This document shows, one piece after another, positions 37,707 through 45,255 of a DNA stretch of 62,585 bases. Location of the stretch: NCBI GenBank assembly GCA_021773175.1, contig JAJFKO010000060.1, positions 1 through 62,585 of the forward strand, in the 5' to 3' direction. Within the stretch, counting starts at the first letter, position 1. Every line of letters begins with the position of its first letter. The translations under genes were made by a program, and so were the position numbers. The notes beneath the pieces are model-generated. The model searched no databases. It worked only from the letters and a program-made list of their open reading frames with translations, and was not told the origin of the DNA. The stretch is from Gammaproteobacteria bacterium. GTDB lineage: Bacteria; Pseudomonadota; Gammaproteobacteria; JAJFKO01.

Positions 37707-38324
37707 ATGAAGAAAATCAGAAAGATCAGCTTTTTTTACCGTATTTTTTTCCAACTTATCTTTTTTCTACTCCCTTTTGCGGCAGCAACATACTGGATTT
37801 TCTTTAATTCGAGTATTAGTAATTTTGCAACGCCTCTACCAATGGCTATTCTTAACGGTGCACTAGCGCATAATCTTTTTGCTATGAACGTGAAATTCTC
37901 AAAATTAATGATTGGTACCTCAAATGTACTCGTCACAACATCCGCGGTATTCAGCTCAGTACAAATTAAGTTCTTTGGCTTTCTTATTACAATGCTACCA
38001 ATGGCCGTTATCATGTATGGCGTACATCAATTAGTAAAATTATTTAAGCTCTACGGCCAAGCAATCATCTTCTCTCAAGCAAATATTCTTTGTTTTCGCA
38101 ATATTGGCTTCTCTATATTTGCCTGGGTGATAAGCACAAAAATATACGATATATTAATAACTTACTTACTTACCCATAATAATCCTCCGGCATACCAGTT
38201 GGTAACAACAAAATTTGGCACTCAAGATTTAGTGGTAATCCTTACTGGCTTTATTATCCTTTTGATCTCATGGATCATGAACGAAGGTCGCAAACTTAAA
38301 GAAGAAAACGATCAAATGATTTAA
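37707..38324 (+). CDS. DUF2975 family membrane protein
   Basis: 205 residues with a basic start (MKKIRKISFFYRIFFQ) and four hydrophobic segments (~12-33, ~85-108, ~130-152, ~170-190). Between the second and third lies the family phrase LFKLYGQAIIFSQANILCFRNIGF. DUF2975 proteins are typically encoded directly before a small XRE regulator, as here. Function unknown; a membrane sensor working with the regulator is a reasonable guess. The ribosome site is weak. Confidence 0.85.
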   Translation: MKKIRKISFFYRIFFQLIFFLLPFAAATYWIFFNSSISNFATPLPMAILNGALAHNLFAMNVKFSKLMIGTSNVLVTTSAVFSSVQIKFFGFLITMLPMAVIMYGVHQLVKLFKLYGQAIIFSQANILCFRNIGFSIFAWVISTKIYDILITYLLTHNNPPAYQLVTTKFGTQDLVVILTGFIILLISWIMNEGRKLKEENDQMI

Positions 38325-38333
38325 GGGGCTTAC

Positions 38334-38579
38334 ATGCCAATTATTGTAAATTTAGATGTTATGCTCGCAAAACGTAAAATGCGCTCGATTGAACTCGCGA
38401 AGCAGATAGGTATTACTGAGCAAAACCTTTCTATATTAAAGACAGGGAAAGCAAAGGCAATTCGCTTCTCAACACTTGAGGCGATATGTCAGCATTTAAA
38501 TTGTGAACCTGGTGACATATTAGAATTTCAACCAGCAAAAGAAAATGCCTTAGCAGAACCAGAAGAAGCGCTGGCTTAA
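38334..38579 (+). CDS. Small XRE-family (YozG-like) transcriptional regulator
   Basis: 81 residues with a single helix-turn-helix of Cro/CI type: LDVMLAKRKMRSIELAKQIGITEQNLSILKTG, then the conserved LEAICQHLNCEPGDILEF. AGGGG precedes the ATG and the DUF2975 stop is 9 bases upstream. Regulators of this type pair with DUF2975 proteins; the target is probably the pair's own promoter. Confidence 0.9.
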   Translation: MPIIVNLDVMLAKRKMRSIELAKQIGITEQNLSILKTGKAKAIRFSTLEAICQHLNCEPGDILEFQPAKENALAEPEEALA

Positions 38580-38788
38580 ACGCCCAGATATTAAACAATT
38601 CGCCCTGGCCTTTTAATTATGCCGAACATTGTACAACTCTATTTTCGGTTATTAACTGCTAATAAATACACCAAAACAGGTCCCTTTTTGTTTAAAATTA
38701 GTCCACTTTAGGATTAACTCTTTGATTTAAAAACAAGTTATCACAATCACCATACAGTAACTTATTTACGTTTATTTATAAAAAGTTA

Positions 38789-38816
38789 TTGATTTTCGTT
38801 AATTTATGAATATAAT
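38789..38816 (+). promoter_or_regulatory. Sigma-70 promoter for the predicted RNA
   Basis: TTGATT (38789-38794) and a perfect TATAAT (38811-38816) are 16 bases apart in AT-rich DNA. The expected start is at 38822-38824, exactly where the left strand of a long terminal stem begins. Confidence 0.65.
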
Positions 38817-38821
38817 ACATT

Positions 38822-39000
38822 GTGTCGACCGGGGAAAAGAACACACACACTCTCTCCGTAAGACAAACAACCAAGATAGCGAGTCATCCGCTAAATAAAT
38901 AAAGTTCTACAGCCTCAGAACAATATTTATAAAAGAATGACTTTTCTAGATTGAGTCTCTCCCAGTGTCATCTGGTTCTCTCTCTCCACCGGATGACACT
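38822..39000 (+). ncRNA. Predicted structured RNA of ~180 nt with alternative folds
   Basis: The 5' end GTGTCGACCGG (38822-38832) can pair with CCGGATGACAC (38989-38999) at 10 of 11 positions, and GGGGA/GAAC segments extend the stem inward. The same 3' strand can instead form a local hairpin with AGTGTCATCTGG (38964-38975, 11 of 12 pairs). Smaller hairpins lie inside (for example AGCG/CGCT near 38878-38893 and GTTCT/AGAAC near 38907-38924). Length, a strong promoter and a closing terminal stem recall 6S RNA, but I cannot confirm its conserved features. No U-rich terminator follows. Confidence 0.5.
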
Positions 39001-39056
39001 ACCCTAACTTCTCCAATCAACGTTATACTTTCAAACTTAACATTATAGAGTAAGAC

Positions 39057-39731
39057 TTACGTCGTAACCTTATCACGTAAATACATCGAATGAATCTTAT
39101 CAACCGTGAGGTAGTCACCGTCGGTATACTTCTGTTCTGCAATTTTTAGCATGGAACTCGCTCGCGGATAACAATCAGGAATGGTTTGACTGATGCAGTT
39201 TCTAAAACGTTGTTGCAGTGTCGCAATGTGCCACCCAGAACCAGCCGCACAGTATTGCTTAGCTTCTGAATCTGGTAGTGGTGCCAACTCAGGCGCACAA
39301 AGCTGGTCGACTATAACTTCTTGCATACATTGCTTGTCTGTATTGAATTCATAGTAACTAAAATAGACTTCTTCCATACGCGCATCTATTGCCGCTAAGA
39401 CTGACGCATTCTGGGTTTGCTCATAGGCTGCTTGGGCTAAAGCTTGTAAGGAAGAAATGGCAATGACGGGTAAATTTAGAGCAACAGCGAAGCCTTGAGC
39501 AACACTACTCGCTATACGTAATCCAGTAAAACTACCTGGACCAGCACCATAAGCAATGGTATCAATATCTTGCGCTTGGCAATTCTGCTCATCTAGCACG
39601 TGCTGACACATCGCTAAAATGTGCTGAGCATGGCCTCGGGGTATTTCTTCATAGCATTCACTGATCTTGTCATCATTCAGGAGAGCAACAGAACATGCTT
39701 CTGTCGCTGTATCAAACGCGAGTATTTTCAT
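39057..39731 (-). CDS. tsaB: tRNA threonylcarbamoyladenosine protein TsaB
   Basis: 224 residues of the ASKHA fold: MKILAFDTATEACSVAL at the start, RGHAQHI, then GAGPGSFTGLRIA. TsaB is the non-catalytic partner of TsaD in making t6A37 on ANN-decoding tRNAs. It begins 9 bases after the ferredoxin gene, so the two share a transcript. Confidence 0.95.
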   Translation of the reverse strand: MKILAFDTATEACSVALLNDDKISECYEEIPRGHAQHILAMCQHVLDEQNCQAQDIDTIAYGAGPGSFTGLRIASSVAQGFAVALNLPVIAISSLQALAQAAYEQTQNASVLAAIDARMEEVYFSYYEFNTDKQCMQEVIVDQLCAPELAPLPDSEAKQYCAAGSGWHIATLQQRFRNCISQTIPDCYPRASSMLKIAEQKYTDGDYLTVDKIHSMYLRDKVTT

Positions 39732-39740
39732 GATAAATCA

Positions 39741-40064
39741 CTACTTTTCAAGATATTGCAGCTTATCAGGGACTTCCTTCCAATCATCCGCATCTGCTGG
39801 AGCAGCTTTTGCGGTACTTAGAACGGGCCAAATCTGTGAAAGTTCTTGGTTTAACTGTAACAGTTGTTGTTGCTCAGCAGATAGGTCATCATCACAAACA
39901 ATGGCATCAACCGGACATTCTGGTTCACATAAAGCACAATCAATACATTCATCCGGATCAATCACCAGCATATTCGGCCCTTCATGAAAACAATCCACCG
40001 GACAAACTTCAACACAGTCAGTATATTTACACTTTATACATTGTTCTAATACTACAAATGTCAT
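39741..40064 (-). CDS. fdxA: 7Fe ferredoxin (FdxA type)
   Basis: 107 residues. The cysteine pattern fits the Azotobacter FdI class: C9, C17 and C50 for a [3Fe-4S] cluster, and C21, C40, C43 and C46 for a [4Fe-4S] cluster. The extra C12 and C25 are common in this class. The acidic C-terminal extension ends DKLQYLEK. It is a low-potential electron carrier in the cytosol. It sits directly upstream of tsaB, probably in the same transcript. Confidence 0.95.
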   Translation of the reverse strand: MTFVVLEQCIKCKYTDCVEVCPVDCFHEGPNMLVIDPDECIDCALCEPECPVDAIVCDDDLSAEQQQLLQLNQELSQIWPVLSTAKAAPADADDWKEVPDKLQYLEK

Positions 40065-40140
40065 CGACTTTCTCCAATTACGACTTTAATCTTATAGAGC
40101 TCAAACAAAGTCTTTTACCTGAAAAGCTCTAGGCTCCAGA

Positions 40141-40377
40141 TTAGCGGCGACCTACCGCTTTAACAATCTCACGACCATCAAATGCGCCACCGGCTTTACC
40201 ACCATGGATACCAACAGGACCATTTCCGGTTAAGTGATTACCAGCATAACCGCCAGTAACACCATGGATATGAGGCGCATCATAATTTGCGGGATCATAT
40301 TCATCTTCATGCGCACAACCGGCTAAAAAAGTGATCAAAAAGATACATAACAAACTTAGTTGCAGATATTTTTTCAT
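40141..40377 (-). CDS. Small glycine-rich lipoprotein
   Basis: 78 residues from the ATG at 40377 (AGGAGA upstream). The signal sequence MKKYLQLSLLCIFLITFLAGC carries a lipobox LAGC with the lipidated cysteine at 21. The mature part is short, His/Gly-rich (HIHGVTGGYAGNHLTGNGPVGIHGGKAGGAF) and ends VKAVGRR. No family recognised. An Asp-free +2 position (Ala) would allow Lol-dependent transport to the outer membrane. Single gene between the ferredoxin and the PP-loop-like gene. Confidence 0.8.
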   Translation of the reverse strand: MKKYLQLSLLCIFLITFLAGCAHEDEYDPANYDAPHIHGVTGGYAGNHLTGNGPVGIHGGKAGGAFDGREIVKAVGRR

Positions 40378-40439
40378 GGGCTCTCTCCTATTTGCCGCAA
40401 GCATAGCATAGACCTCTGCAAATTCGAAATGCGAAAAAG

Positions 40440-41213
40440 TTATTCACCACAGCCAAATGGATCACCGCAGCCCATATTGAAAGCATCCTGGAAAGACTTA
40501 TTTGATTTAATATTATCTGTTGCGTTTTTTTCATGTTGCTGTTTCACATAGTTAACAACATTCTTTATTCCTATACTATCTGCATAACGCTCTGCTGCGA
40601 ACATCGGTTTATCCATGTCGGCTTCAAGCTTTGCGGTATGTTCAATCGTTTCTTGCTGCATACGTAGAAAATCAGTATCCATATTGTGAATACAAGGATC
40701 ACATTCTAAACTTCGACGACCTAATAATTCAAAGCCAGCATGTTGTATTAAAGCGTCATGTTCTCCGTTCTCAAGCAAATATAATGGATGCCAAACACGC
40801 CGATCACCATAACGCTCGCTCAGCTCAATATACTCAGGAAGATTTTGATACGCGCGTGAACTTACACGACGCTTGCCTAAAATAATTGTTGCTTCACATG
40901 CGGGATCAATTTTATCTAACCATTCAATAATTGCTAAGCCTTTTAAAAATCCTGCGCACCATTGAAATTGCTTGTTAGGAAAACTACCACGTTCTTTAAC
41001 TAACTCTGCAAAGGTTAGTTTTGAATGTAAACGGACAACATTAAACTGACATTGCTTAACAAGCTCTTCTGCTTGATTAACACGCTGTTGCCACTCTGGC
41101 GCAGCCCAGCCTGTATCAATCGATACGACATAAACATCTTCTAGCTTTTGCTCATAAGCCCATTGAATAACAGCAATTGATGCATCACCATAGTTAGCAT
41201 TAATAACATACAT
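40440..41213 (-). CDS. PAPS-reductase/PP-loop-like protein with cysteine motifs
   Basis: 257 residues related to the phosphoadenylylsulfate reductase / adenine nucleotide alpha hydrolase fold. The N-terminal loop reads NANYGDASIAVIQWA, where active PP-loop enzymes have SGGKDS, so ATP pyrophosphate binding may be altered. SIDTGWAAPE matches the conserved 'DTG..~PE' segment. Cysteines at C86, C171/C174 (CDPC) and C249/C255 (CGDPFGCGE) could hold a metal or Fe-S cluster. The substrate is unknown; sulfur or tRNA-thiolation chemistry is possible. It starts 16 bases after the isochorismatase-like gene, in the same operon. Confidence 0.75.
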   Translation of the reverse strand: MYVINANYGDASIAVIQWAYEQKLEDVYVVSIDTGWAAPEWQQRVNQAEELVKQCQFNVVRLHSKLTFAELVKERGSFPNKQFQWCAGFLKGLAIIEWLDKIDPACEATIILGKRRVSSRAYQNLPEYIELSERYGDRRVWHPLYLLENGEHDALIQHAGFELLGRRSLECDPCIHNMDTDFLRMQQETIEHTAKLEADMDKPMFAAERYADSIGIKNVVNYVKQQHEKNATDNIKSNKSFQDAFNMGCGDPFGCGE

Positions 41214-41229
41214 TTATCAAATCTCTTTA

Positions 41230-41796
41230 TTAAACGAATTCAGCAACCGTTTTAACGTCAGCAATACGCCCTATTGTTTCTAATGCAGCTTGTTGACGTA
41301 CTTCATTTACGGTTCCACAAGCATCGGCAATCACAGTAACTTTATAGTCACGGTCATGAGCTTCACGTGCGGTTAACTCTACCGTATTGTCCGTTGACAC
41401 ACCAATAATAATTACATGTTCTATCTGTTGAGCGCCTAGAACTGTGGCCAGAGGTGTTGCGTATAAAGCGCTGACTCGATGCTTAATAATCACCGTGTCT
41501 TGAGCTTGTACATCCATATTATCATGAAACGCTGTGCCCCATGTTCCAAGTTGTAAAGCCTTAAATTCAGGTGCCTTAGCAAACAAAGGCGAATGCTTCG
41601 GACACTCAATATAGTTTTCACTAAAACCCACTCGAACATGAATAATAGGAAGGTTTTGTTTTCGTGCTGTGGCAATTACCTTATTGGCATTATCAATAAC
41701 GTTATTTTGCATAACATAGTCAGCACAACGTGAAATTTTGCCATCAGGATGCATAATATCGTTGATAAAATCAATGACGAGCAATGCTTGTTTCAT
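41230..41796 (-). CDS. Isochorismatase-like hydrolase lacking the catalytic cysteine
   Basis: 188 residues with the isochorismatase fold; ATG with AAGGAG upstream. D9 and K105 (VIIKHRVSALYATPL) are at the catalytic Asp and Lys positions. In cysteine-hydrolase members the nucleophile follows 'G.aTn.CV'; here the line is GVSTDNTVELTAREA, with threonine (T138) at the cysteine site. It is therefore not a standard amidase of the nicotinamidase type and may act by the Cys-independent route of true isochorismatases, or have lost activity. It is the second gene of the EamA / isochorismatase / PP-loop operon. Confidence 0.85.
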   Translation of the reverse strand: MKQALLVIDFINDIMHPDGKISRCADYVMQNNVIDNANKVIATARKQNLPIIHVRVGFSENYIECPKHSPLFAKAPEFKALQLGTWGTAFHDNMDVQAQDTVIIKHRVSALYATPLATVLGAQQIEHVIIIGVSTDNTVELTAREAHDRDYKVTVIADACGTVNEVRQQAALETIGRIADVKTVAEFV

Positions 41797-41820
41797 TAGT
41801 GATTTCTCCTTGAGATTGAA

Positions 41821-42732
41821 TTAATCCTTGTTTGCTTTGGGCTGTAACACCATCACAACACCACCTAGAATTATTAATATAATACCTATTACACCGAAGA
41901 TATCTGGTACTTCATCATAGACTAACCAGCCTAACAAGCCGGAAAAGATAATAACACAGTAAATAAAAGGCGATAAGCTTTGCGCTTTACGCACTTTAGA
42001 ATAGGCTTTGCCACGGAAGACTTGATTGCTAACACTCAAAACCCCAAATGCAACTAACAGTAACAACGTCCAGCTTGCTGCAGGTAGATGCTGTATTTCT
42101 TGTACACTATGCGGAAAAGAAATAGTTAGTAATGGAATTAAAGCTAATACAGCAGCGAATAAATAACTATAAAAAATAATAGACATAGGTTCTGCTGATT
42201 TAGCTTGCTTGTGTAAGGTGATTTGTGAGCATGCATTAAAGAAACCTGCCCCCAAACCAATAAATGCAGCAATATTGATAATACCTTCTGTTGGTTTTAA
42301 TATAAGTAATACACCAGTAAACCCTAGTAATAAGCTTATGACGATTTTTCTCGTGAGTTTCGTTTTTAGCACAATACTAGAAATGATTGGTACGAATAAA
42401 GGTCCGGTGCTAAGCAAAACAGTCGCGTTTAATAAGGAGCCAACGCTTAAATAATAGATTAAGCAGTACTGTGTAAGTACAATAAAGCAACCGCGCATTG
42501 CATATAGCTTCCAATCTTGTAGATCGATTTTAGGCATTTTGATAATTAATCCTAACCACAGCAACAATAATAGAGGCGCTAGAAAGCGCAAAGAAATTAA
42601 TAATGGAATTGTGACATGGCTAGTTAATTCTTTACTAACTAAGCAAGAAATCGCCAACATAAAGGTTGAAACCATCATGAAGCTAATGCCTGTTAAGTAA
42701 CGTGGTTTTTGTATAATCATCGCCAGCGCCAT
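41821..42732 (-). CDS. EamA/DMT-family transporter
   Basis: 303 residues with ten predicted membrane helices in two repeated halves, typical of EamA (RhaT/YdcZ-like) transporters. The second half has the usual GIGLGAGFFNACSQ-type stretch (here FIGLGAGFFNACSQI). Such proteins export or import small metabolites; the substrate cannot be read from sequence. It is first in a minus-strand operon with the isochorismatase-like and PP-loop genes and is divergent from a LysR regulator, which likely controls it. The start is uncertain: MIIQ at 42720 is an alternative. Confidence 0.9.
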   Translation of the reverse strand: MALAMIIQKPRYLTGISFMMVSTFMLAISCLVSKELTSHVTIPLLISLRFLAPLLLLLWLGLIIKMPKIDLQDWKLYAMRGCFIVLTQYCLIYYLSVGSLLNATVLLSTGPLFVPIISSIVLKTKLTRKIVISLLLGFTGVLLILKPTEGIINIAAFIGLGAGFFNACSQITLHKQAKSAEPMSIIFYSYLFAAVLALIPLLTISFPHSVQEIQHLPAASWTLLLLVAFGVLSVSNQVFRGKAYSKVRKAQSLSPFIYCVIIFSGLLGWLVYDEVPDIFGVIGIILIILGGVVMVLQPKANKD

Positions 42733-42759
42733 CTGTTAGTTACATTTACCATAACTTGA

Positions 42760-42777
42760 TAATAAAGCATGTTATTA
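42760..42777. promoter_or_regulatory. Candidate LysR operator
   Basis: TAATAA-N6-TTATTA is a perfect 18-bp palindrome in the 103-base gap between the divergent EamA and LysR genes. It is AT-rich with a LysR-like T-N11-A core. Position and symmetry suit binding by the adjacent regulator. Confidence 0.45.
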
Positions 42778-42835
42778 CTATAATAAACTTATTAATTCTT
42801 ACAAATCTGTTAGATATACTTACAGCGACTTTGAT

Positions 42836-43744
42836 ATGAGTAGATTACCACCTTTAAAAACATTGCCTAGCTTCCTTACCGTTGCCAAGCATAAAAGCTT
42901 TAGCAAAGCCGCTGATGAATTGTGCGTAACCCACTCTGCTGTCAGTCAAAACATCAAGCAACTGGAAACCTTTCTTAATAAGAGCCTATTCAATCGCACT
43001 TCGAGAAATGTTGAGCTCACGACTATTGGACAAAATTATTATGAAGAAATTGCTGCGGCACTTAGTATTATTGACAGTGCAACAACTAAGATTATTAAAT
43101 CTCCGAAAAGCAATGCTCTCAATTTTAATGTAATCAGTTCACTTGCGATGCATTGGCTGATTCCGCGTATCGGTGATTTCTATGCAAAACATCCAGAAAT
43201 TAACTTACGAATTTCATCACTGCAAAGAGAGATAGACTTCGCAGATGATGATATTGACATGGCTCTAGTGTATGGTGAATATGCTGAAATAACAGCATAT
43301 AAAGCCGAAGAGTTGTTTGCTGACAGCTTGATTTTAGTGGCGCAAACAGAGCTAGCCAAACAACTCAAGTCACTGGAGTTACATGAGATAATACAACAAA
43401 ACACCTGTATTTATGTTAATAATAATTTACGAAAATCTGATTGGCCTAGTTGGTGCAAACATGCTGATGTTACAGAACCAGATAAGAAACAGCGTTTACC
43501 CTTCGGCAATACCTTGCAGGCATTACAAGCTTGTAGTAATGGGCTTGGCGTTTTAGTAACGCACAAGCCATTAATTATTGCAGAACTACAATCTCAACAG
43601 CTCTCTCAAATATCTAATATCGAATTCATCCCTGAATATAAATATTATTTAACCTATCCTCAAGAGATTGCACATTATGAACATGCAATGCTTTTTAGAG
43701 ACTGGCTATTAAAAGAAGCCAATAAATTGTTTAAGAATCTTTAA
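42836..43744 (+). CDS. LysR-family transcriptional regulator (GcvA-like)
   Basis: 302 residues. The N-terminal winged helix-turn-helix is SFLTVAKHKSFSKAADELCVTHSAVSQNIKQLE (about 12-45). It is followed by a periplasmic-binding-protein-like effector domain with MALVYGEYAE and the GLGVLVTHKPL segment typical of the GcvA/TrpI group. It probably regulates the divergent EamA operon; inducer unknown. Confidence 0.92.
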   Translation: MSRLPPLKTLPSFLTVAKHKSFSKAADELCVTHSAVSQNIKQLETFLNKSLFNRTSRNVELTTIGQNYYEEIAAALSIIDSATTKIIKSPKSNALNFNVISSLAMHWLIPRIGDFYAKHPEINLRISSLQREIDFADDDIDMALVYGEYAEITAYKAEELFADSLILVAQTELAKQLKSLELHEIIQQNTCIYVNNNLRKSDWPSWCKHADVTEPDKKQRLPFGNTLQALQACSNGLGVLVTHKPLIIAELQSQQLSQISNIEFIPEYKYYLTYPQEIAHYEHAMLFRDWLLKEANKLFKNL

Positions 43745-43774
43745 AGCTCAATGCACTCAAAATAAAAGTTAGCG

Positions 43775-44731
43775 TTATTCTGTAATTATGCCGTTAACCG
43801 TACTATTTCTTAAAAGCAATGTGACCATATTTGCTGATATAAAAATACCACCAAAATCATTATTTATTGCGTTATAATTTTCATTTCTACACATGATTTT
43901 ATGAGCACGTGGCAAATTCCAAAATGGGATTCTAGACCTTAAGTGATGTGTTAGATGATAATTTTCATTATGTGTATTAAATAGAAAATGCTCTATCCCA
44001 TGACTAAATCTATTCCTAGACATATACAGGTCCATGTAATGTTCGCTGGGTAAAGGATAGTGTTCTGAAAGCTCATTAAACCAACCAATCACCATCGACG
44101 ACGTGAGCAAAGGTATCAACCAGAAAATTAATAATGGTAATAATAGATTATAGTGAGAAAATATTAAAATAATCGCAGCCCAGTAAAGCAGCATCGATAA
44201 AGAATTCTTCCAGTATTGCAAACTCGGCTTTAGACGATTAACTAATAAGTAGTAGAAATATGATGGTGTTTTTAACAAGAACAATGCGCCAAGTATATTT
44301 TTACAAAAAAACTTTAATGAGCTCATATTATCATACAGCTTCAGGTTGAGATGATAATCATAGTCAGGGTCAAGACCTTCATCACCAAGATAAGCATGAT
44401 GCTTCTTAACATGTGAATCTTTATACTTATCAAATTCTTGAAAAATCAAATATCCTGTCATAAAGGTTGCCATGAATCGCTCTAATTTTTTTGATTTCGC
44501 TAAACAATGATGTGCCGCCTCATGCAAGATAGTTGCAAATGCTCTTTGTCGTGAGCCAATTAAAATAAGAGTAATCGGATAGAACCAAACTGAAATATAA
44601 GTAAGACTAATTGCAAGAGCTATGATCAAATAATCATATAAAACAGCAATGATGCCATGCATATTATCCATTTTTTGTAAATTAAGTAATTGCTCTTTAA
44701 TCTCTGAACTGAACTGATACTTGCCCCTCAT
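43775..44731 (-). CDS. Fatty-acid desaturase
   Basis: 318 residues from the ATG at 44731, where AGGAGGT sits close upstream; the open frame extends ten codons further without a site. The three histidine boxes of membrane di-iron desaturases are all present: HEAAHH (70-75), HVKKHH (107-112) and HLTHH (259-263). Hydrophobic segments lie between them. It introduces a double bond into acyl chains of membrane lipids, or acts on a related hydroxylation. Regio-specificity is not readable. Single gene, convergent with the LysR gene. Confidence 0.9.
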   Translation of the reverse strand: MRGKYQFSSEIKEQLLNLQKMDNMHGIIAVLYDYLIIALAISLTYISVWFYPITLILIGSRQRAFATILHEAAHHCLAKSKKLERFMATFMTGYLIFQEFDKYKDSHVKKHHAYLGDEGLDPDYDYHLNLKLYDNMSSLKFFCKNILGALFLLKTPSYFYYLLVNRLKPSLQYWKNSLSMLLYWAAIILIFSHYNLLLPLLIFWLIPLLTSSMVIGWFNELSEHYPLPSEHYMDLYMSRNRFSHGIEHFLFNTHNENYHLTHHLRSRIPFWNLPRAHKIMCRNENYNAINNDFGGIFISANMVTLLLRNSTVNGIITE

Positions 44732-45017
44732 CCTACCTCCTACAGTAAAAAATATTCCCATAAATATTTATGATATGCAGATTTGCTTTACAACCGAATA
44801 GTCGGTTTGAAGGTGATTTAAAAGCGGGTTGGTGAAGGAAGCTAGTATCTTATTAAAAGACCTAATAATCATGTGCTTACAACCAACAAAACAAAGCTTG
44901 TTATAAAGTTGTACCTGCTTAGCTGGCGCCATAATTTTCTTGTTAAGCTTGCTTTAATATTTTTCGAGTATAGTTTTGGCTGTTTTACATACAAGCTAAG
45001 AACTAGAGGAATCTGAT

Positions 45018-45242
45018 ATGCGACAACCAAATGGACATAGCCCCTTTCGGACAGCAACTCGAATGAAACTATGGGGACTTACGACAGCTACTGGGCCTAT
45101 CCCACAACGTGATGCGGCTTTGCTTGATATGGCGGCAGCCACCTTAGAACAGTACGGACGACCATTTGCTGATGCAGTTGAAGTCGAAGTACGTTCTGGC
45201 CCGACTATGCAACTCAGAGATCGTTACACAGCCAAGCGATAG
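45018..45242 (+). CDS. 74-residue orphan
   Basis: ATG with AGAGGA 7 bases upstream. The product reads MRQPNGHSPFRTATRMKLWGLT..., then an Ala/Leu-rich helix (~33-50) and a basic end. No membrane segment, no family recognised. Base composition is richer in G+C than the flanking DNA. Its stop is 13 bases from the convergent end of the giant gene. An opposite-strand frame at 44869-45057 overlaps it but has no ribosome site. Confidence 0.55.
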   Translation: MRQPNGHSPFRTATRMKLWGLTTATGPIPQRDAALLDMAAATLEQYGRPFADAVEVEVRSGPTMQLRDRYTAKR

Positions 45243-45255
45243 TTTATATGTCATG

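Larger units (their letters stand above)
38580..39056. other. Gene-free interval holding a promoter and a probable RNA gene
   Basis: No coding frame is supported on either strand. The right part contains a good sigma-70 promoter (38789-38816) and the predicted structured RNA (38822-39000). The first ~200 bases after the XRE gene show nothing recognisable. Confidence 0.65.

Noticed and set aside
44869..45057. 62-codon minus-strand frame
   Set aside because: No ribosome site, and it overlaps the better supported 74-codon gene on the plus strand.
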